Source: Bacteroidaceae bacterium (GTDB lineage: Bacteria; Bacteroidota; Bacteroidia; Bacteroidales; Bacteroidaceae). Taken from it: DNA of 44,154 nucleotides. The notes under the pieces are model-generated. The model had not been told where the DNA came from. It ran no database searches and saw only the letters and a list, made by a program, of their open reading frames with translations. The position numbers and the translations under genes were made by a program. Location: assembly GCA_017534815.1 (NCBI GenBank), contig JAFXVS010000063.1:1-44154 (forward strand). The letters run 5' to 3'. How positions within the stretch are numbered: the first letter of the stretch is position 1; every line of letters begins with the position of its first letter. Shown here in pieces: positions 25,749-33,539 of this stretch.

Positions 25749-26817
25749 AGTCAACATTGGGGTTAGGGGCAGCGTTAGCATCATCAGCCAATCGGTCACG
25801 CCAGGCCTCCAACGCCTTCATGGCGATGTCAACAGCTTCTTCCATCGAGCATTCCAGCGTTCCTCCTGCCGCATTCTTATGGCCTCCACCATTGAAGAAC
25901 TGCTCGCAGAACTCGTTACAAGGCAGATCATCGACAGAACGTGTGGAAACTCTGATGAGCGGTCTCTCTGTGTCCTCACGCAAAGCGATGCTGAGTTTGT
26001 GTCCCTTGATTTGCAACGGCATATTCACCACTCCTTCCATATCACCTTTCATGTAGTGGAACTGCGTCAGTTCCTCCTTCTTGATGGCGAAGAGCGAGGC
26101 GTGCAATTCTGGGAACACCTGCAATTTCTCATACAGCACATAGCCGATGAACTTCAGACGGTCAGCCGAGTAGTTATTCTGGATGTTGCGGTTGATACGA
26201 TCCTTGTCAATCCCCTTCTTCAGCAGTTCACTGATGATGACGAAGAGGTCGGGGTCGTTGCTGTTGAAGGAGAGAAAGCCCGTGTCTGTGGCGATGCCGG
26301 CATACAGGTCTTCAGCGGCAGCAAACGTCAGGTTCTTTGTATCCTCCATCGCATCAATGAGACGGAAAAGCAACTCACTCGTACTGCTCATTTCTGGATG
26401 CGAGATGATGTGTCCGAACTGTTTGCGGTCAGGGTCGAGATGGTGGTCGATAAGGAGGCGTTTGCAGTGCATCCGACCAACGGCAATGCCCAGTTCGTCG
26501 ATGCGTCGCATATCGTTGAAGTCGAGGCAGCAGATGAGATCTGCCAACTTCAACGCCGCATAAGACGCTGTCTTCTGACGATCAAAACGCAGGATTTTGT
26601 CTGCATCCTTCATCCAATGCAGGAAATCAGGAAAGTAGTTCGGAACGATGACCGTCACCTGCTTCCCTTTCCGTTTCAGATACTCATACAGACCCAATGA
26701 CGAACCGATTGCATCGCCATCGGGTGAGGTGTGGCAAACGATGACCACATTCCTGCATTCTCCAAAGTCTTTCTTCGCTATTGCCACCTCTTGTGGCGTT
26801 ATCACTCTTTTCAGCAT
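25738..26817 (-). CDS. DHH/DHHA1 phosphoesterase, NrnA-like
   Basis: This 359-residue cytosolic protein starts at the ATG at 26817, since the longer frame runs through the promoter. The DHH domain shows CHTSPDGDAIGSS near residue 27, a CLDFND metal site and IDHHLDPD; the DHHA1 domain ends with FFNGGGHKNAAGG. Relatives such as NrnA degrade very short RNA oligonucleotides (nanoRNA) and dephosphorylate pAp, using manganese; c-di-AMP/pApA breakdown is another role in the group. Length and motif order are normal. A consensus promoter (26841-26872) lies upstream, and GH97 follows without a clear promoter. The C-terminal NPNVDSKP tail is partly encoded by a heptamer repeat array, so the stop position may differ between related strains. 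Confidence 0.88.
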   Translation of the reverse strand: MLKRVITPQEVAIAKKDFGECRNVVIVCHTSPDGDAIGSSLGLYEYLKRKGKQVTVIVPNYFPDFLHWMKDADKILRFDRQKTASYAALKLADLICCLDFNDMRRIDELGIAVGRMHCKRLLIDHHLDPDRKQFGHIISHPEMSSTSELLFRLIDAMEDTKNLTFAAAEDLYAGIATDTGFLSFNSNDPDLFVIISELLKKGIDKDRINRNIQNNYSADRLKFIGYVLYEKLQVFPELHASLFAIKKEELTQFHYMKGDMEGVVNMPLQIKGHKLSIALREDTERPLIRVSTRSVDDLPCNEFCEQFFNGGGHKNAAGGTLECSMEEAVDIAMKALEAWRDRLADDANAAPNPNVDSKP

Positions 26818-26840
26818 GTTTCTTAATTCAAAAACAGTTG

Positions 26841-26872
26841 CAAAGGTAACACAAAAAAAGACAACGAGCAAA
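26841..26872 (-). promoter_or_regulatory. Promoter of the DHH gene
   Basis: On the minus strand, TTTG (26869-26872), 20 bases, then TACCTTTG (26841-26848), 23 bases before the ATG. Confidence 0.65.
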
Positions 26873-26953
26873 AAAAGCCCCAAGTTGTGGGTCTTGATGA
26901 CATGAAAAAAAATTATTGGGCGCAATTATTATCATTTATTGGTAATTATTGTG

Positions 26954-26961
26954 TAACTTTG
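26954..26961 (+). promoter_or_regulatory. -7 element of the DUF4230 pair
   Basis: TAACTTTG, 22 bases before the ATG at 26984. The -33 element is weak in an AT-rich background. Confidence 0.5.
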
Positions 26962-26983
26962 CAAGGCGAAAAGATTCGGAAGC

Positions 26984-27679
26984 ATGAAAATTCTGCACAT
27001 TATATTATATATGGGACTGATGACGGGGATGATGATTCTCGCCTCGTGCAACGGATGCGGTTCGTCAAAGGATGAGAAGGTGCCAAGGATGGAATCGGTC
27101 ATCCTGAGCAGCATCAAGCAGAAAGCGGATTTGGTTACGACGGAAGTGAGGGTGAGGAAACTGGCGATTTACGATTCGAGTCGCCACGAGAAGTTTGAGC
27201 TGAAAGATCCGAGAACGTGGAAGTATGGGGAGAGGAAGTGTATCGTGCCGGTCGATGTGACCATCAAGTACGGCTACGACCTCAAAGACCTGACCATCGA
27301 CGACGTGAAGCTGACGGATGATTCGACGGCAGTAGTCATCCTGTTGCCGGAACCGAAGGTGATTGACTCGGGCTATGAGGCGAAAGTGGAGGAAGGTCAG
27401 GTGGTGAGGATGTCGTCAGGACTCAGGGATCGGATCAGCCATGAGGAGGTGGATGAATTGATGGTGAGGGCGTATAAGGCGGTGATGAAAGAGGACTTCA
27501 CAGAGCTGATTCGCGGGGACATCGAAAGCAATGCCAGACTGGTGTTCACCTCGATCGTCAAGGGACTGGGAATGAAGAACGTGGAGGTGATTGTGATGAG
27601 GAAAGAAGAGTGGCGGAGTGAGCAAGTGAACAGTGAAAAAATGGGGGAACGGAAGAATGGAAATCAGCAGAAGAAATAG
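26984..27679 (+). CDS. DUF4230 lipoprotein
   Basis: This 231-residue protein begins with a lipoprotein signal (hydrophobic MKILHIILYMGLMTGMMI, lipobox LASC near residue 22), so it is probably anchored in an envelope membrane. The middle part (SVILSSIKQKADLVTTEVRV, then IPVDVTIKYGYDL and VVILLPEPKV) resembles DUF4230, a Bacteroidetes-rich family of unknown function with beta-rich envelope proteins. The Gln/Lys-rich tail after residue 210 is less conserved in look. The last 23 bases overlap the start of the next gene, which has a similar domain, so the two are translated together. No function can be assigned. Confidence 0.75.
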   Translation: MKILHIILYMGLMTGMMILASCNGCGSSKDEKVPRMESVILSSIKQKADLVTTEVRVRKLAIYDSSRHEKFELKDPRTWKYGERKCIVPVDVTIKYGYDLKDLTIDDVKLTDDSTAVVILLPEPKVIDSGYEAKVEEGQVVRMSSGLRDRISHEEVDELMVRAYKAVMKEDFTELIRGDIESNARLVFTSIVKGLGMKNVEVIVMRKEEWRSEQVNSEKMGERKNGNQQKK

Positions 27680-28223
27680 AGGAACGATTGTGGTGGTCTG
27701 TATGGCGACGTTAAGCATTCTGGCAACGTTGGTCACGAAGCGATGTGCGGAGCAACGTCAGCAGGAGACACTTCCGATGGAGGCGACGATGGCGAGCATC
27801 GAGGAAGTGAGACTACGAGGGGAGATGTACGTGTGCAGCGCCCTGATCGAGGACTACACGATGATGCGAGCCAAGGAGGAGAACATCTTCTGGGCAGATG
27901 ACGAGCACTCGTGTGTGCAGACCATGCGGCAGAAGTGCAGCTATAAGATTGATATGGATAAGGTGGAGTATCAACCTGCTGACTCTGGAAAAACTGTCCT
28001 GGTGAAACTTCCAAAAGTGGAGTACGTAGCCACCACCCAAAGCAGCTCCTTCCTCTCGGATGACGGCAACTATTGGGCGGATCATCTGCCGAACACCAAC
28101 GCCATGAAGCGCAAGGTAGAAGGTCAGATCAAACGGAGATTCGACACGGCAGAGAACCGTCGGAAAGCAGAAATCTTTGCCGAGGATGCCATCAGCGAAG
28201 TCATCGAAAAACTGGGATACTAA
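27657..28223 (+). CDS. Second DUF4230-like membrane-anchored protein
   Basis: I take the ATG at 27657; a GTG at 27633 is less likely. The 188-residue protein has an N-terminal hydrophobic segment after positive residues (RRNRGTIVVVCMATLSILAT), with no lipobox Cys at the right place, so it is probably a membrane anchor. The middle resembles its neighbour: YKIDMDKVEY followed by KTVLVKLPKVEYV matches the DUF4230 strand pattern. It overlaps the preceding gene by 23 bases. Tandem, diverged copies suggest two subunits of one envelope complex or a duplication. The stop codon is followed by a region with AAAAGAAGGC repeated three times. Confidence 0.7.
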   Translation: MEISRRNRGTIVVVCMATLSILATLVTKRCAEQRQQETLPMEATMASIEEVRLRGEMYVCSALIEDYTMMRAKEENIFWADDEHSCVQTMRQKCSYKIDMDKVEYQPADSGKTVLVKLPKVEYVATTQSSSFLSDDGNYWADHLPNTNAMKRKVEGQIKRRFDTAENRRKAEIFAEDAISEVIEKLGY

Positions 28224-28340
28224 GTGGAATTTGTCCGTCAGTTGGAGAAGAAAAAGGAGTAGAAATCTCACATAAAAGAAGGCAAAAGAAGGCAAAAGAA
28301 GGCTTTTTAACGGAAAAGTTTGAAAAAAACGAGAAAAAGC

Positions 28341-28371
28341 ATTGTCACTTTGTTAAAAAGTCGTACCTTTG
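28341..28371 (+). promoter_or_regulatory. Promoter of the rplM operon
   Basis: ATTG at 28341-28344, 19 bases and a perfect TACCTTTG at 28364-28371 give a near-consensus promoter. Transcription would start near 28378. Confidence 0.65.
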
Positions 28372-28389
28372 CAAGCCGATTTATATCGA

Positions 28390-28409
28390 GAGGTGGCGCA
28401 AGCCGCCTC
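28390..28409 (+). promoter_or_regulatory. Stem with GCAA loop in the rplM leader
   Basis: GAGGTGGC and GCCGCCTC form an 8-base stem closed by a GCAA tetraloop shortly after the predicted transcript start. A long, GC-rich leader before a ribosomal protein gene suggests feedback control by a product such as L13, but I could not confirm a known leader family. Confidence 0.5.
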
Positions 28410-28564
28410 ATTCTCTGTGTGGATAGCACTTCTCGCGTCGTTGGGAATGCGGTCCGTGAAACGCAGAAAACCCAAAGGGAAACCGATGGGCACAGTACGT
28501 CAGTCGAACGGCAACGTCGAGCTGGCAGCGAACACATTATTAATTTTTAAAACCAAAAGGTTAA

Positions 28565-29026
28565 ATGCAATCAAACAGTTTCAAGACAAGCTACATCACC
28601 CCTGAAGCAGCAGAAAAGAAATGGGTGGTGGTGGATGCCGCAGGACAGACCCTTGGTCGTTTCGCATCCAAAGTAGCACAGGTACTTCGCGGTAAGTACA
28701 AACCCGTCTTCACACCCAACATGGACTGTGGCGACAATGTAATCGTTATCAATGCCAACCAGATCAAGGTTACTGGTGCAAAGGAATCTCAGAAGATGTA
28801 CATCACCTTCTCAGGCTATCCAAGCGGTCAGCACAAGGCAACTTACGCCGAAATGGTGAAGCGCCCCAACGGATACGAGAAAGTGCTCCGTCACGCAGTC
28901 AAGGGCATGCTCCCCAAGGGCATCCTCGGCGCAAAGGTTCTGAAGAATCTCTACATTTTTGAAGGCGCTGAGCACGACAAGCAGGCTCAGAAGCCAGTAA
29001 CACTTGATATTAACACCCTCAAATAA
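28565..29026 (+). CDS. rplM: 50S ribosomal protein L13
   Basis: This 153-residue protein shows the uL13 pattern: KKWVVVDAAGQTLGRFASKVA at the start, LRGKYKP, VIVINANQIKVTG, and HAVKGMLPKG near the middle. uL13 is an early assembly protein of the large ribosomal subunit. It is the first gene of the rplM-rpsI-rpsB-tsf unit, and 11 bases separate it from rpsI. Codon use is strongly biased (CGC, AAG, CTC), as expected for a highly expressed gene. The long upstream leader with a stable stem suggests translational feedback. Confidence 0.97.
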   Translation: MQSNSFKTSYITPEAAEKKWVVVDAAGQTLGRFASKVAQVLRGKYKPVFTPNMDCGDNVIVINANQIKVTGAKESQKMYITFSGYPSGQHKATYAEMVKRPNGYEKVLRHAVKGMLPKGILGAKVLKNLYIFEGAEHDKQAQKPVTLDINTLK

Positions 29027-29037
29027 GCATCAGGTAT

Positions 29038-29430
29038 ATGGCAGTAGAATATATCCACGCAATTGGCCGCCGCAAGAGCGCCGTTGCTCGCGTGTACCTT
29101 GCAGAAGGTACTGGCAAAATCACTATCAACAAGCGTGAACTTGCTGACTATTTCCCATCTGAACTCGTTCAGTTCGTGGTGAAGCAGCCCCTCAACCTCC
29201 TCGGCGTTGTTGAGAAGTACGACATCAAGGCCACCCTCACCGGTGGCGGTTACACAGGTCAGAGCCAGGCACTTCGCCTCGCCATCGCCCGTGCACTTGT
29301 GAAGATCAACGAAGAAGACAAGAAGGCACTTCGCGCTGAAGGCTTCATCACTCGCGACGCTCGCGCCGTTGAACGTAAGAAGCCAGGTCAGCCAATGGCA
29401 CGCCGTCGCTTCCAGTTCTCTAAGCGTTAA
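29038..29430 (+). CDS. rpsI: 30S ribosomal protein S9
   Basis: This 130-residue uS9 shows IGRRKSAVARVYL near the start, TGGGYTGQSQALRLAIARAL in the middle, and the basic tail ending FQFSKR that reaches toward the P-site tRNA. It follows rplM after 11 bases, as in most bacteria. A 153-base gap then separates it from rpsB; that gap has no clear promoter but may hold an S2-specific leader. Confidence 0.97.
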   Translation: MAVEYIHAIGRRKSAVARVYLAEGTGKITINKRELADYFPSELVQFVVKQPLNLLGVVEKYDIKATLTGGGYTGQSQALRLAIARALVKINEEDKKALRAEGFITRDARAVERKKPGQPMARRRFQFSKR

Positions 29431-29583
29431 TAAAATTACTAGGGAAGCTAGGCTAACCAGAAAAACTAGGACATCTTATATTCGTTTAGTATCTAAATCC
29501 GCAGGCTCTCTCATATTCAGGGCGACCTGGGGATTGGTTAAACAAACATTAACTCAAAAAGAAAGTAAACAAACAAAACTATT

Positions 29584-30396
29584 ATGGCAAGAACAGATTT
29601 TGATTCTCTTCTCGCAGCAGGTGCACACTTCGGTCACCTCAAGCGCAAGTGGAACCCCGCTATGGCTCCTTACATCTTCATGGAGCGCAATGGCATTCAC
29701 ATCATCGACCTTCACAAGACTGTCGCTAAGCTCGACCAGGCCGCTGACGCTCTCAAGCAGATCGCCAAGAGCGGCAAGCGCATCCTCTTCGTCGGCACAA
29801 AGAAGCAGGCACAGGAAATCATCGCTGAGAAGGCTGCTTCAGTAGGCATGCCTTACGTAACTGAGCGCTGGCCTGGAGGTATGTTGACCAACTTCCCAAC
29901 CATCCGCAAGGCAGTGAAGAAGATGGCTAACATCGACAAACTCCTGACTGACGGTACCTATGATAAGCTCTCCAAGCGTGAGAACCTCCAGATTCGCCGC
30001 AAGCGCGCTAAGTTGGAGAAGAACCTCGGTTCTATCGCCGACTTGACTCGCCTCCCATCAGCCCTCTTCGTGGTTGACGTAATGAAGGAGCACATCGCCG
30101 TGAGCGAGGCTAACCGTCTGGGCATCCCAGTGTTCGCTGTGGTGGACACCAACTCTGACCCACGCAACATCGACTTCGTTATTCCAGCTAACGACGACGC
30201 TACAAAGTCTATCGAACTCATCCTGAGCGTAGTTTGCGGCGCCATCAACGAGGGCATCGAAGAGCGTAAGGTGGAGAAGGCTGACCAGGAAGCCAACGCT
30301 GAGAAGAAGGAAGGCAAGGTTCCCGCAGTAGAAGCTGACGAGGAAGAGGTTGCAGAGGAAGCAGCAGAAGAAACTGAGGCTCCTGCAGCAGAATAA
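29584..30396 (+). CDS. rpsB: 30S ribosomal protein S2
   Basis: This 270-residue uS2 begins FDSLLAAGAHFGHLKRKWNP and continues with IDLHKTVAKL, FVGTKKQAQEII, RWPGGMLTN and VVDTNSDPRNIDFVIPANDD. A Glu/Ala-rich acidic tail of about 40 residues follows the core, which is common in Bacteroidetes S2. It is followed by tsf after 53 bases, the usual pairing of S2 and EF-Ts. Confidence 0.97.
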   Translation: MARTDFDSLLAAGAHFGHLKRKWNPAMAPYIFMERNGIHIIDLHKTVAKLDQAADALKQIAKSGKRILFVGTKKQAQEIIAEKAASVGMPYVTERWPGGMLTNFPTIRKAVKKMANIDKLLTDGTYDKLSKRENLQIRRKRAKLEKNLGSIADLTRLPSALFVVDVMKEHIAVSEANRLGIPVFAVVDTNSDPRNIDFVIPANDDATKSIELILSVVCGAINEGIEERKVEKADQEANAEKKEGKVPAVEADEEEVAEEAAEETEAPAAE

Positions 30397-30449
30397 TCAA
30401 CGAGAACTTATAAACTTAAGCACTCACAAACTAAAATTCTAAAAAGATT

Positions 30450-31442
30450 ATGGCAATTACCATACAGGAAATCAACGAGCTTCGCAAGAAGACTCAGGCA
30501 GGTCTCATGGACTGCAAGAAGGCGCTCACTGAGGCCAACGGCGACATGGAGGCTGCAATGGAAATCCTTCGCAAGAAGGGTCAGCTCGTGGCTGCAAAGC
30601 GTTCTGATCGCGACGCAGCTGAGGGTTGCGTACTTGCAAAGGTGGACGGCAACTACGGCGCAATGATCGCGCTGAAGTGCGAGACCGACTTCGTGGCCAA
30701 GAACGCAGACTTCGTGGCTTTGGCTACTAAGATCATCGACGCAGTGGTGGCCAACAAGTGCAAGAGCATGGATGAGGTGAACGCCTTGACCATCGACGGC
30801 GAGAACATCAAGGACGCCATCACCAACCGTTCAGGTGTGACAGGCGAGAAGATGGAGCTCGACGGCTTCAACTATGTGGAAGGTGAGGACATCGTTGCTT
30901 ACAACCACATGAACCAGAACTTCCTTTGCGCTCTCGTAGTGCTAAACAAGAAAGGCTTCGAAGAGGCAGGCAAGGGCGTAGCCATGCAGGTGGCAGCCAT
31001 GTCTCCTATCGCGCTCAACGCTGATTCTGTTCCACAGGAAGTGAAGGACACTGAAACTCGCAACGCAGTTGACAAGGCAAAGCAGAACCAGATTGGCAAG
31101 GCTGTTGAGAACGCACTCAAGAAAGCCGGCATCAACCCAGCACACGTTGACTCTGAGGATCACATCGAGTCTAACACGAAGAAGGGTTGGATCACTCCTG
31201 AGGAGGCTGCCAAGGCTCGCGAGATCAAGGCCACTGTTGCTAAGGAGGCTGAGGCTAACCTGAAGGAGCAGATGATCGAGAACATCGCTAAGGGTATGGT
31301 CGCTAAGTTCTACAAGGAGAACTGTCTCCTCGAACAGGCTTACATCGACGACAACAAAATCTCTGTGGCTCAGTACCTCAAGGGTATCGACAAAGACCTT
31401 ACGGTTACTGACTTCAAGCGTTTCACGCTCCGCGCAGAGTAA
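30450..31442 (+). CDS. tsf: Elongation factor Ts
   Basis: This 330-residue EF-Ts exchanges GDP for GTP on EF-Tu. It has the N-terminal signature LRKKTQAGLMDCKKALTEANGD (shown here in part: TQAGLMDCKKAL) and the core ALKCETDFVAKN that contacts EF-Tu. The length is close to the Bacteroidetes norm, longer than E. coli EF-Ts. It ends the ribosomal unit and is followed by a strong terminator at 31476-31518. Confidence 0.97.
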   Translation: MAITIQEINELRKKTQAGLMDCKKALTEANGDMEAAMEILRKKGQLVAAKRSDRDAAEGCVLAKVDGNYGAMIALKCETDFVAKNADFVALATKIIDAVVANKCKSMDEVNALTIDGENIKDAITNRSGVTGEKMELDGFNYVEGEDIVAYNHMNQNFLCALVVLNKKGFEEAGKGVAMQVAAMSPIALNADSVPQEVKDTETRNAVDKAKQNQIGKAVENALKKAGINPAHVDSEDHIESNTKKGWITPEEAAKAREIKATVAKEAEANLKEQMIENIAKGMVAKFYKENCLLEQAYIDDNKISVAQYLKGIDKDLTVTDFKRFTLRAE

Positions 31443-31475
31443 TCATGTTCAAATAAACATTCATTGTAATAAAAT

Positions 31476-31518
31476 GAGCGGGACACATTCGTGAGAATGC
31501 ATCCCGCTCGCTTTTTTT
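31476..31518 (+). terminator. Terminator of the ribosomal operon
   Basis: GAGCGGGA and TCCCGCTC pair across an inner CATTC/GAATG stem with a GTGA loop; seven Ts follow at 31512-31518. On the minus strand a T-rich run also follows, so it may serve the converging gene too. Confidence 0.85.
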
Positions 31519-31528
31519 CCTTAACTGG

Positions 31529-31573
31529 CCTTAATGTCCTTAGACACCTTAAATACTTTAATGACCTTAAAGA
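31529..31573. repeat. Nonamer array CCTTAANNN x5
   Basis: Five 9-base units (CCTTAATGT, CCTTAGACA, CCTTAAATA, CTTTAATGA, CCTTAAAGA) lie head to tail. The TAA stop of the minus-strand gene (31575-31577) starts two bases later and continues the pattern. Confidence 0.7.
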
Positions 31574-31574
31574 C

Positions 31575-32750
31575 TTATTCTCGCACCAGTTTTTCCTTCA
31601 CATTCCAGCTCTTACCGTCCTCAACCAGTTTGCCGTTTTCCCAGCGCTTCTGGATGTAGGTATAGGAGCCGTCGCGAGCCATGTAGTGACTGAAGACGCA
31701 CTGGTAGGCAGCATCTACTTCGGGATTGGCAATGTCACGGAAAGTCGGATAGAGCGTGAAGGTCACGTTGCCCTCGTTCCAATCGGCAATCCACGCGTCG
31801 TAGTACTGGAAGGTCTGATCGGTCACGCTTCTACCGCCGACGCTGATGAGCAAGTCGGGCGTGCCGTCGAGGTTCACGTCCTGCTCGATGACGTTGCCAA
31901 ACGACTTCATGTCATCCGGGCGGTCTTCCAACTTAGCCTCCAGCACTTGAAGCGTCTTGCCGTCGCGGTTACGGACAATAGCTTCGTAACCAGGCATCGG
32001 TCCTTTCTCATCCACAATGCGGAGGCTCACGTCATAATCCTCCCATGTCTCTTTCGGACCAATGGGACCATCCTCGAACGACAGTTTCTGACCGTTCTTG
32101 CTCTGCTGATGGAACCTCATGCCATCCCACTTGCAGTTGATAACAATAGCGTCCTTGCCTTTGTGCTCCTCCGACGGATAGACCGTAGCGACGATATCCT
32201 TGCCTGTGATGGGCAACGCATAATGCGCCACGCCCCGACCCGGAACGTCGATGTCCATGCCCAGATCGTTCCAACTCGCCCAATTCATGCGACGGGTCTC
32301 TGAGTCATACACATAGAACGACAGACCCGTGTTTTCCGTGTCCACAGGCCTATTATCCCAGAAGAGCTTGATGTTCAATGCCACCAGCTTGTGACGGCCG
32401 TCCACACAGTTCCAATAGCAGAACTCGCATGTCTGCTCCGAGTTCTCCTCCATCGAGTTGACGCGACGGAAGTGGCTCACATGACCGTTCAGCAAGTTCT
32501 CTGTCCACTCGCCCTGTGTCTTCTTCCCCTGCTGATACAACGTCCATTGTTCACTCAGTCCGCCCAGTGCCTCGCCCAGTTCGTCCTGACTCAGTATGGC
32601 CGAAACGAAGTCCGAGATGGTAGGCCGATCGCCCTTAAATCGCACGGGGATCGAGTAATCCTCATCCTGAGCGCTCACCGACAAGCACAAGCCCAACATG
32701 ATGACCCAAGCCACCAACATTTTCTTACAAATCTGATTTCCCATGATCAT
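31575..32750 (-). CDS. Secreted protein with a calcium-loop-like repeat
   Basis: This 391-residue protein has a signal peptide (cut after VSA-QDE, near residue 28) and a start at the ATG at 32750 or, six bases later, 32744. The C-terminal half contains DVNLDGTPDLLIS, which looks like the Asp-rich calcium loop of FG-GAP/EF-hand-like repeats seen in secreted proteins. The N-terminal half has many Trp and charged residues but no family I know. It is probably periplasmic or surface-exposed. It converges with the ribosomal operon, and its stop codon borders a 9-base repeat array. The neighbouring gene at 34714 contains a similar DINFDGVPDVLVT loop, so the two may be related. Confidence 0.7.
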   Translation of the reverse strand: MIMGNQICKKMLVAWVIMLGLCLSVSAQDEDYSIPVRFKGDRPTISDFVSAILSQDELGEALGGLSEQWTLYQQGKKTQGEWTENLLNGHVSHFRRVNSMEENSEQTCEFCYWNCVDGRHKLVALNIKLFWDNRPVDTENTGLSFYVYDSETRRMNWASWNDLGMDIDVPGRGVAHYALPITGKDIVATVYPSEEHKGKDAIVINCKWDGMRFHQQSKNGQKLSFEDGPIGPKETWEDYDVSLRIVDEKGPMPGYEAIVRNRDGKTLQVLEAKLEDRPDDMKSFGNVIEQDVNLDGTPDLLISVGGRSVTDQTFQYYDAWIADWNEGNVTFTLYPTFRDIANPEVDAAYQCVFSHYMARDGSYTYIQKRWENGKLVEDGKSWNVKEKLVRE

Positions 32751-32774
32751 AGTTGTTTTTGAATTGTATAATGT

Positions 32775-32806
32775 CCTTAATGTCTTTAGACTTAAAGACT
32801 TTAAAG
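32775..32806. repeat. CTTTAAAG-type array at a gene end
   Basis: Units of 7 to 9 bases built on CCTTAA/CTTTAGA are packed between two minus-strand genes. The stop codon (32801-32803) and last codons of the downstream-coordinate gene are written in this pattern. Confidence 0.6.
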
Positions 32807-33361
32807 TCCTTCGTTCCTCTTCATTTTCTCCTGATAGAACCGAATCTTCATCAGCACCTTCTCCCTACCCTTCCGCGCAGCGTCCAAGTCATGCATCGCC
32901 TTGGCAAACCGGTAGCACTCATCCACATCCTTCCGTTGCTGCGCCGACACGCCTTTCGGTAGCAGACCCTCATAGCCCTCGCCCTCCAGATCTACCTCCG
33001 TGAACGCATACCTTCTCTTCCCATCGATGTTCACCAGCAGCAGCTTCCCGCTTTCCTCCACTTCGGGAAAGAACGAGAACCGCTCCTTGCTCCCCCGATA
33101 TGCCGGTAGCACCCAGTAGCCCATCATCTGATACTTCTCAACCTTCTCGAAGACGAACCCACGCTTCATGTCCTCCACCTCTAGCGTCGCGAACGTGATC
33201 ACGCTGTCCAACCTTGTCAGTTCCGCCTCAGCCTGAGCCAGTTCCGTCGAGTCGTTCCTTCTGATTTCCTCCCGGCGTTCCTCTGTCCTCGTCGACTTGC
33301 GCTCCTGACACGCCGCCAGCATCAGCATCGCCACCAGCAAAAAGACACATTTCCTATCCAT
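32801..33361 (-). CDS. Lipoprotein of unknown function
   Basis: I place the start at the ATG at 33361, giving 186 residues. The signal ends in a lipobox (LMLAAC near residue 18), so the protein is membrane-anchored. A charged, coiled-coil-like segment (about residues 22-50, rich in Arg, Glu and Ala) is followed by a small domain containing KLLLVNIDGKRRYAFTEVDL, and a helical C-terminus with RFAKAMHDLDAARKGRE. No family is recognised. The stop codon lies within a short repeat array. The gene is divergent from the WG-repeat lipoprotein gene. Confidence 0.65.
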   Translation of the reverse strand: MDRKCVFLLVAMLMLAACQERKSTRTEERREEIRRNDSTELAQAEAELTRLDSVITFATLEVEDMKRGFVFEKVEKYQMMGYWVLPAYRGSKERFSFFPEVEESGKLLLVNIDGKRRYAFTEVDLEGEGYEGLLPKGVSAQQRKDVDECYRFAKAMHDLDAARKGREKVLMKIRFYQEKMKRNEGL

Positions 33362-33514
33362 ATTCCTATTCAGATTAAAATTCGCTGGCAAAGTTACGAA
33401 TAAGTGGAAGAAGAAGCAAATATATTCGTGTTAGTTTATCGTATCGAAGAGGAAATTTTGTTGGGATATTGTATTTTTTCGAAGAGAATGGTGGGTATTT
33501 TCGTGATTTTCTTG

Positions 33515-33522
33515 TAAATTTG
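33515..33522 (+). promoter_or_regulatory. -7 element of the WG-repeat gene
   Basis: TAAATTTG, 17 bases before the ATG at 33540. The -33 element is poor. Confidence 0.45.
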
Positions 33523-33539
33523 CAAGCGGAAACATCTAA

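Larger units (their letters stand above)
28224..28564 (+). other. Ribosomal operon upstream region and leader
   Basis: No protein is seen here. Three exact copies of AAAAGAAGGC lie at 28274-28303. A promoter (28341-28371) follows, and the remaining ~190 bases form the transcribed leader of rplM, including a GNRA-capped stem. Confidence 0.7.
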
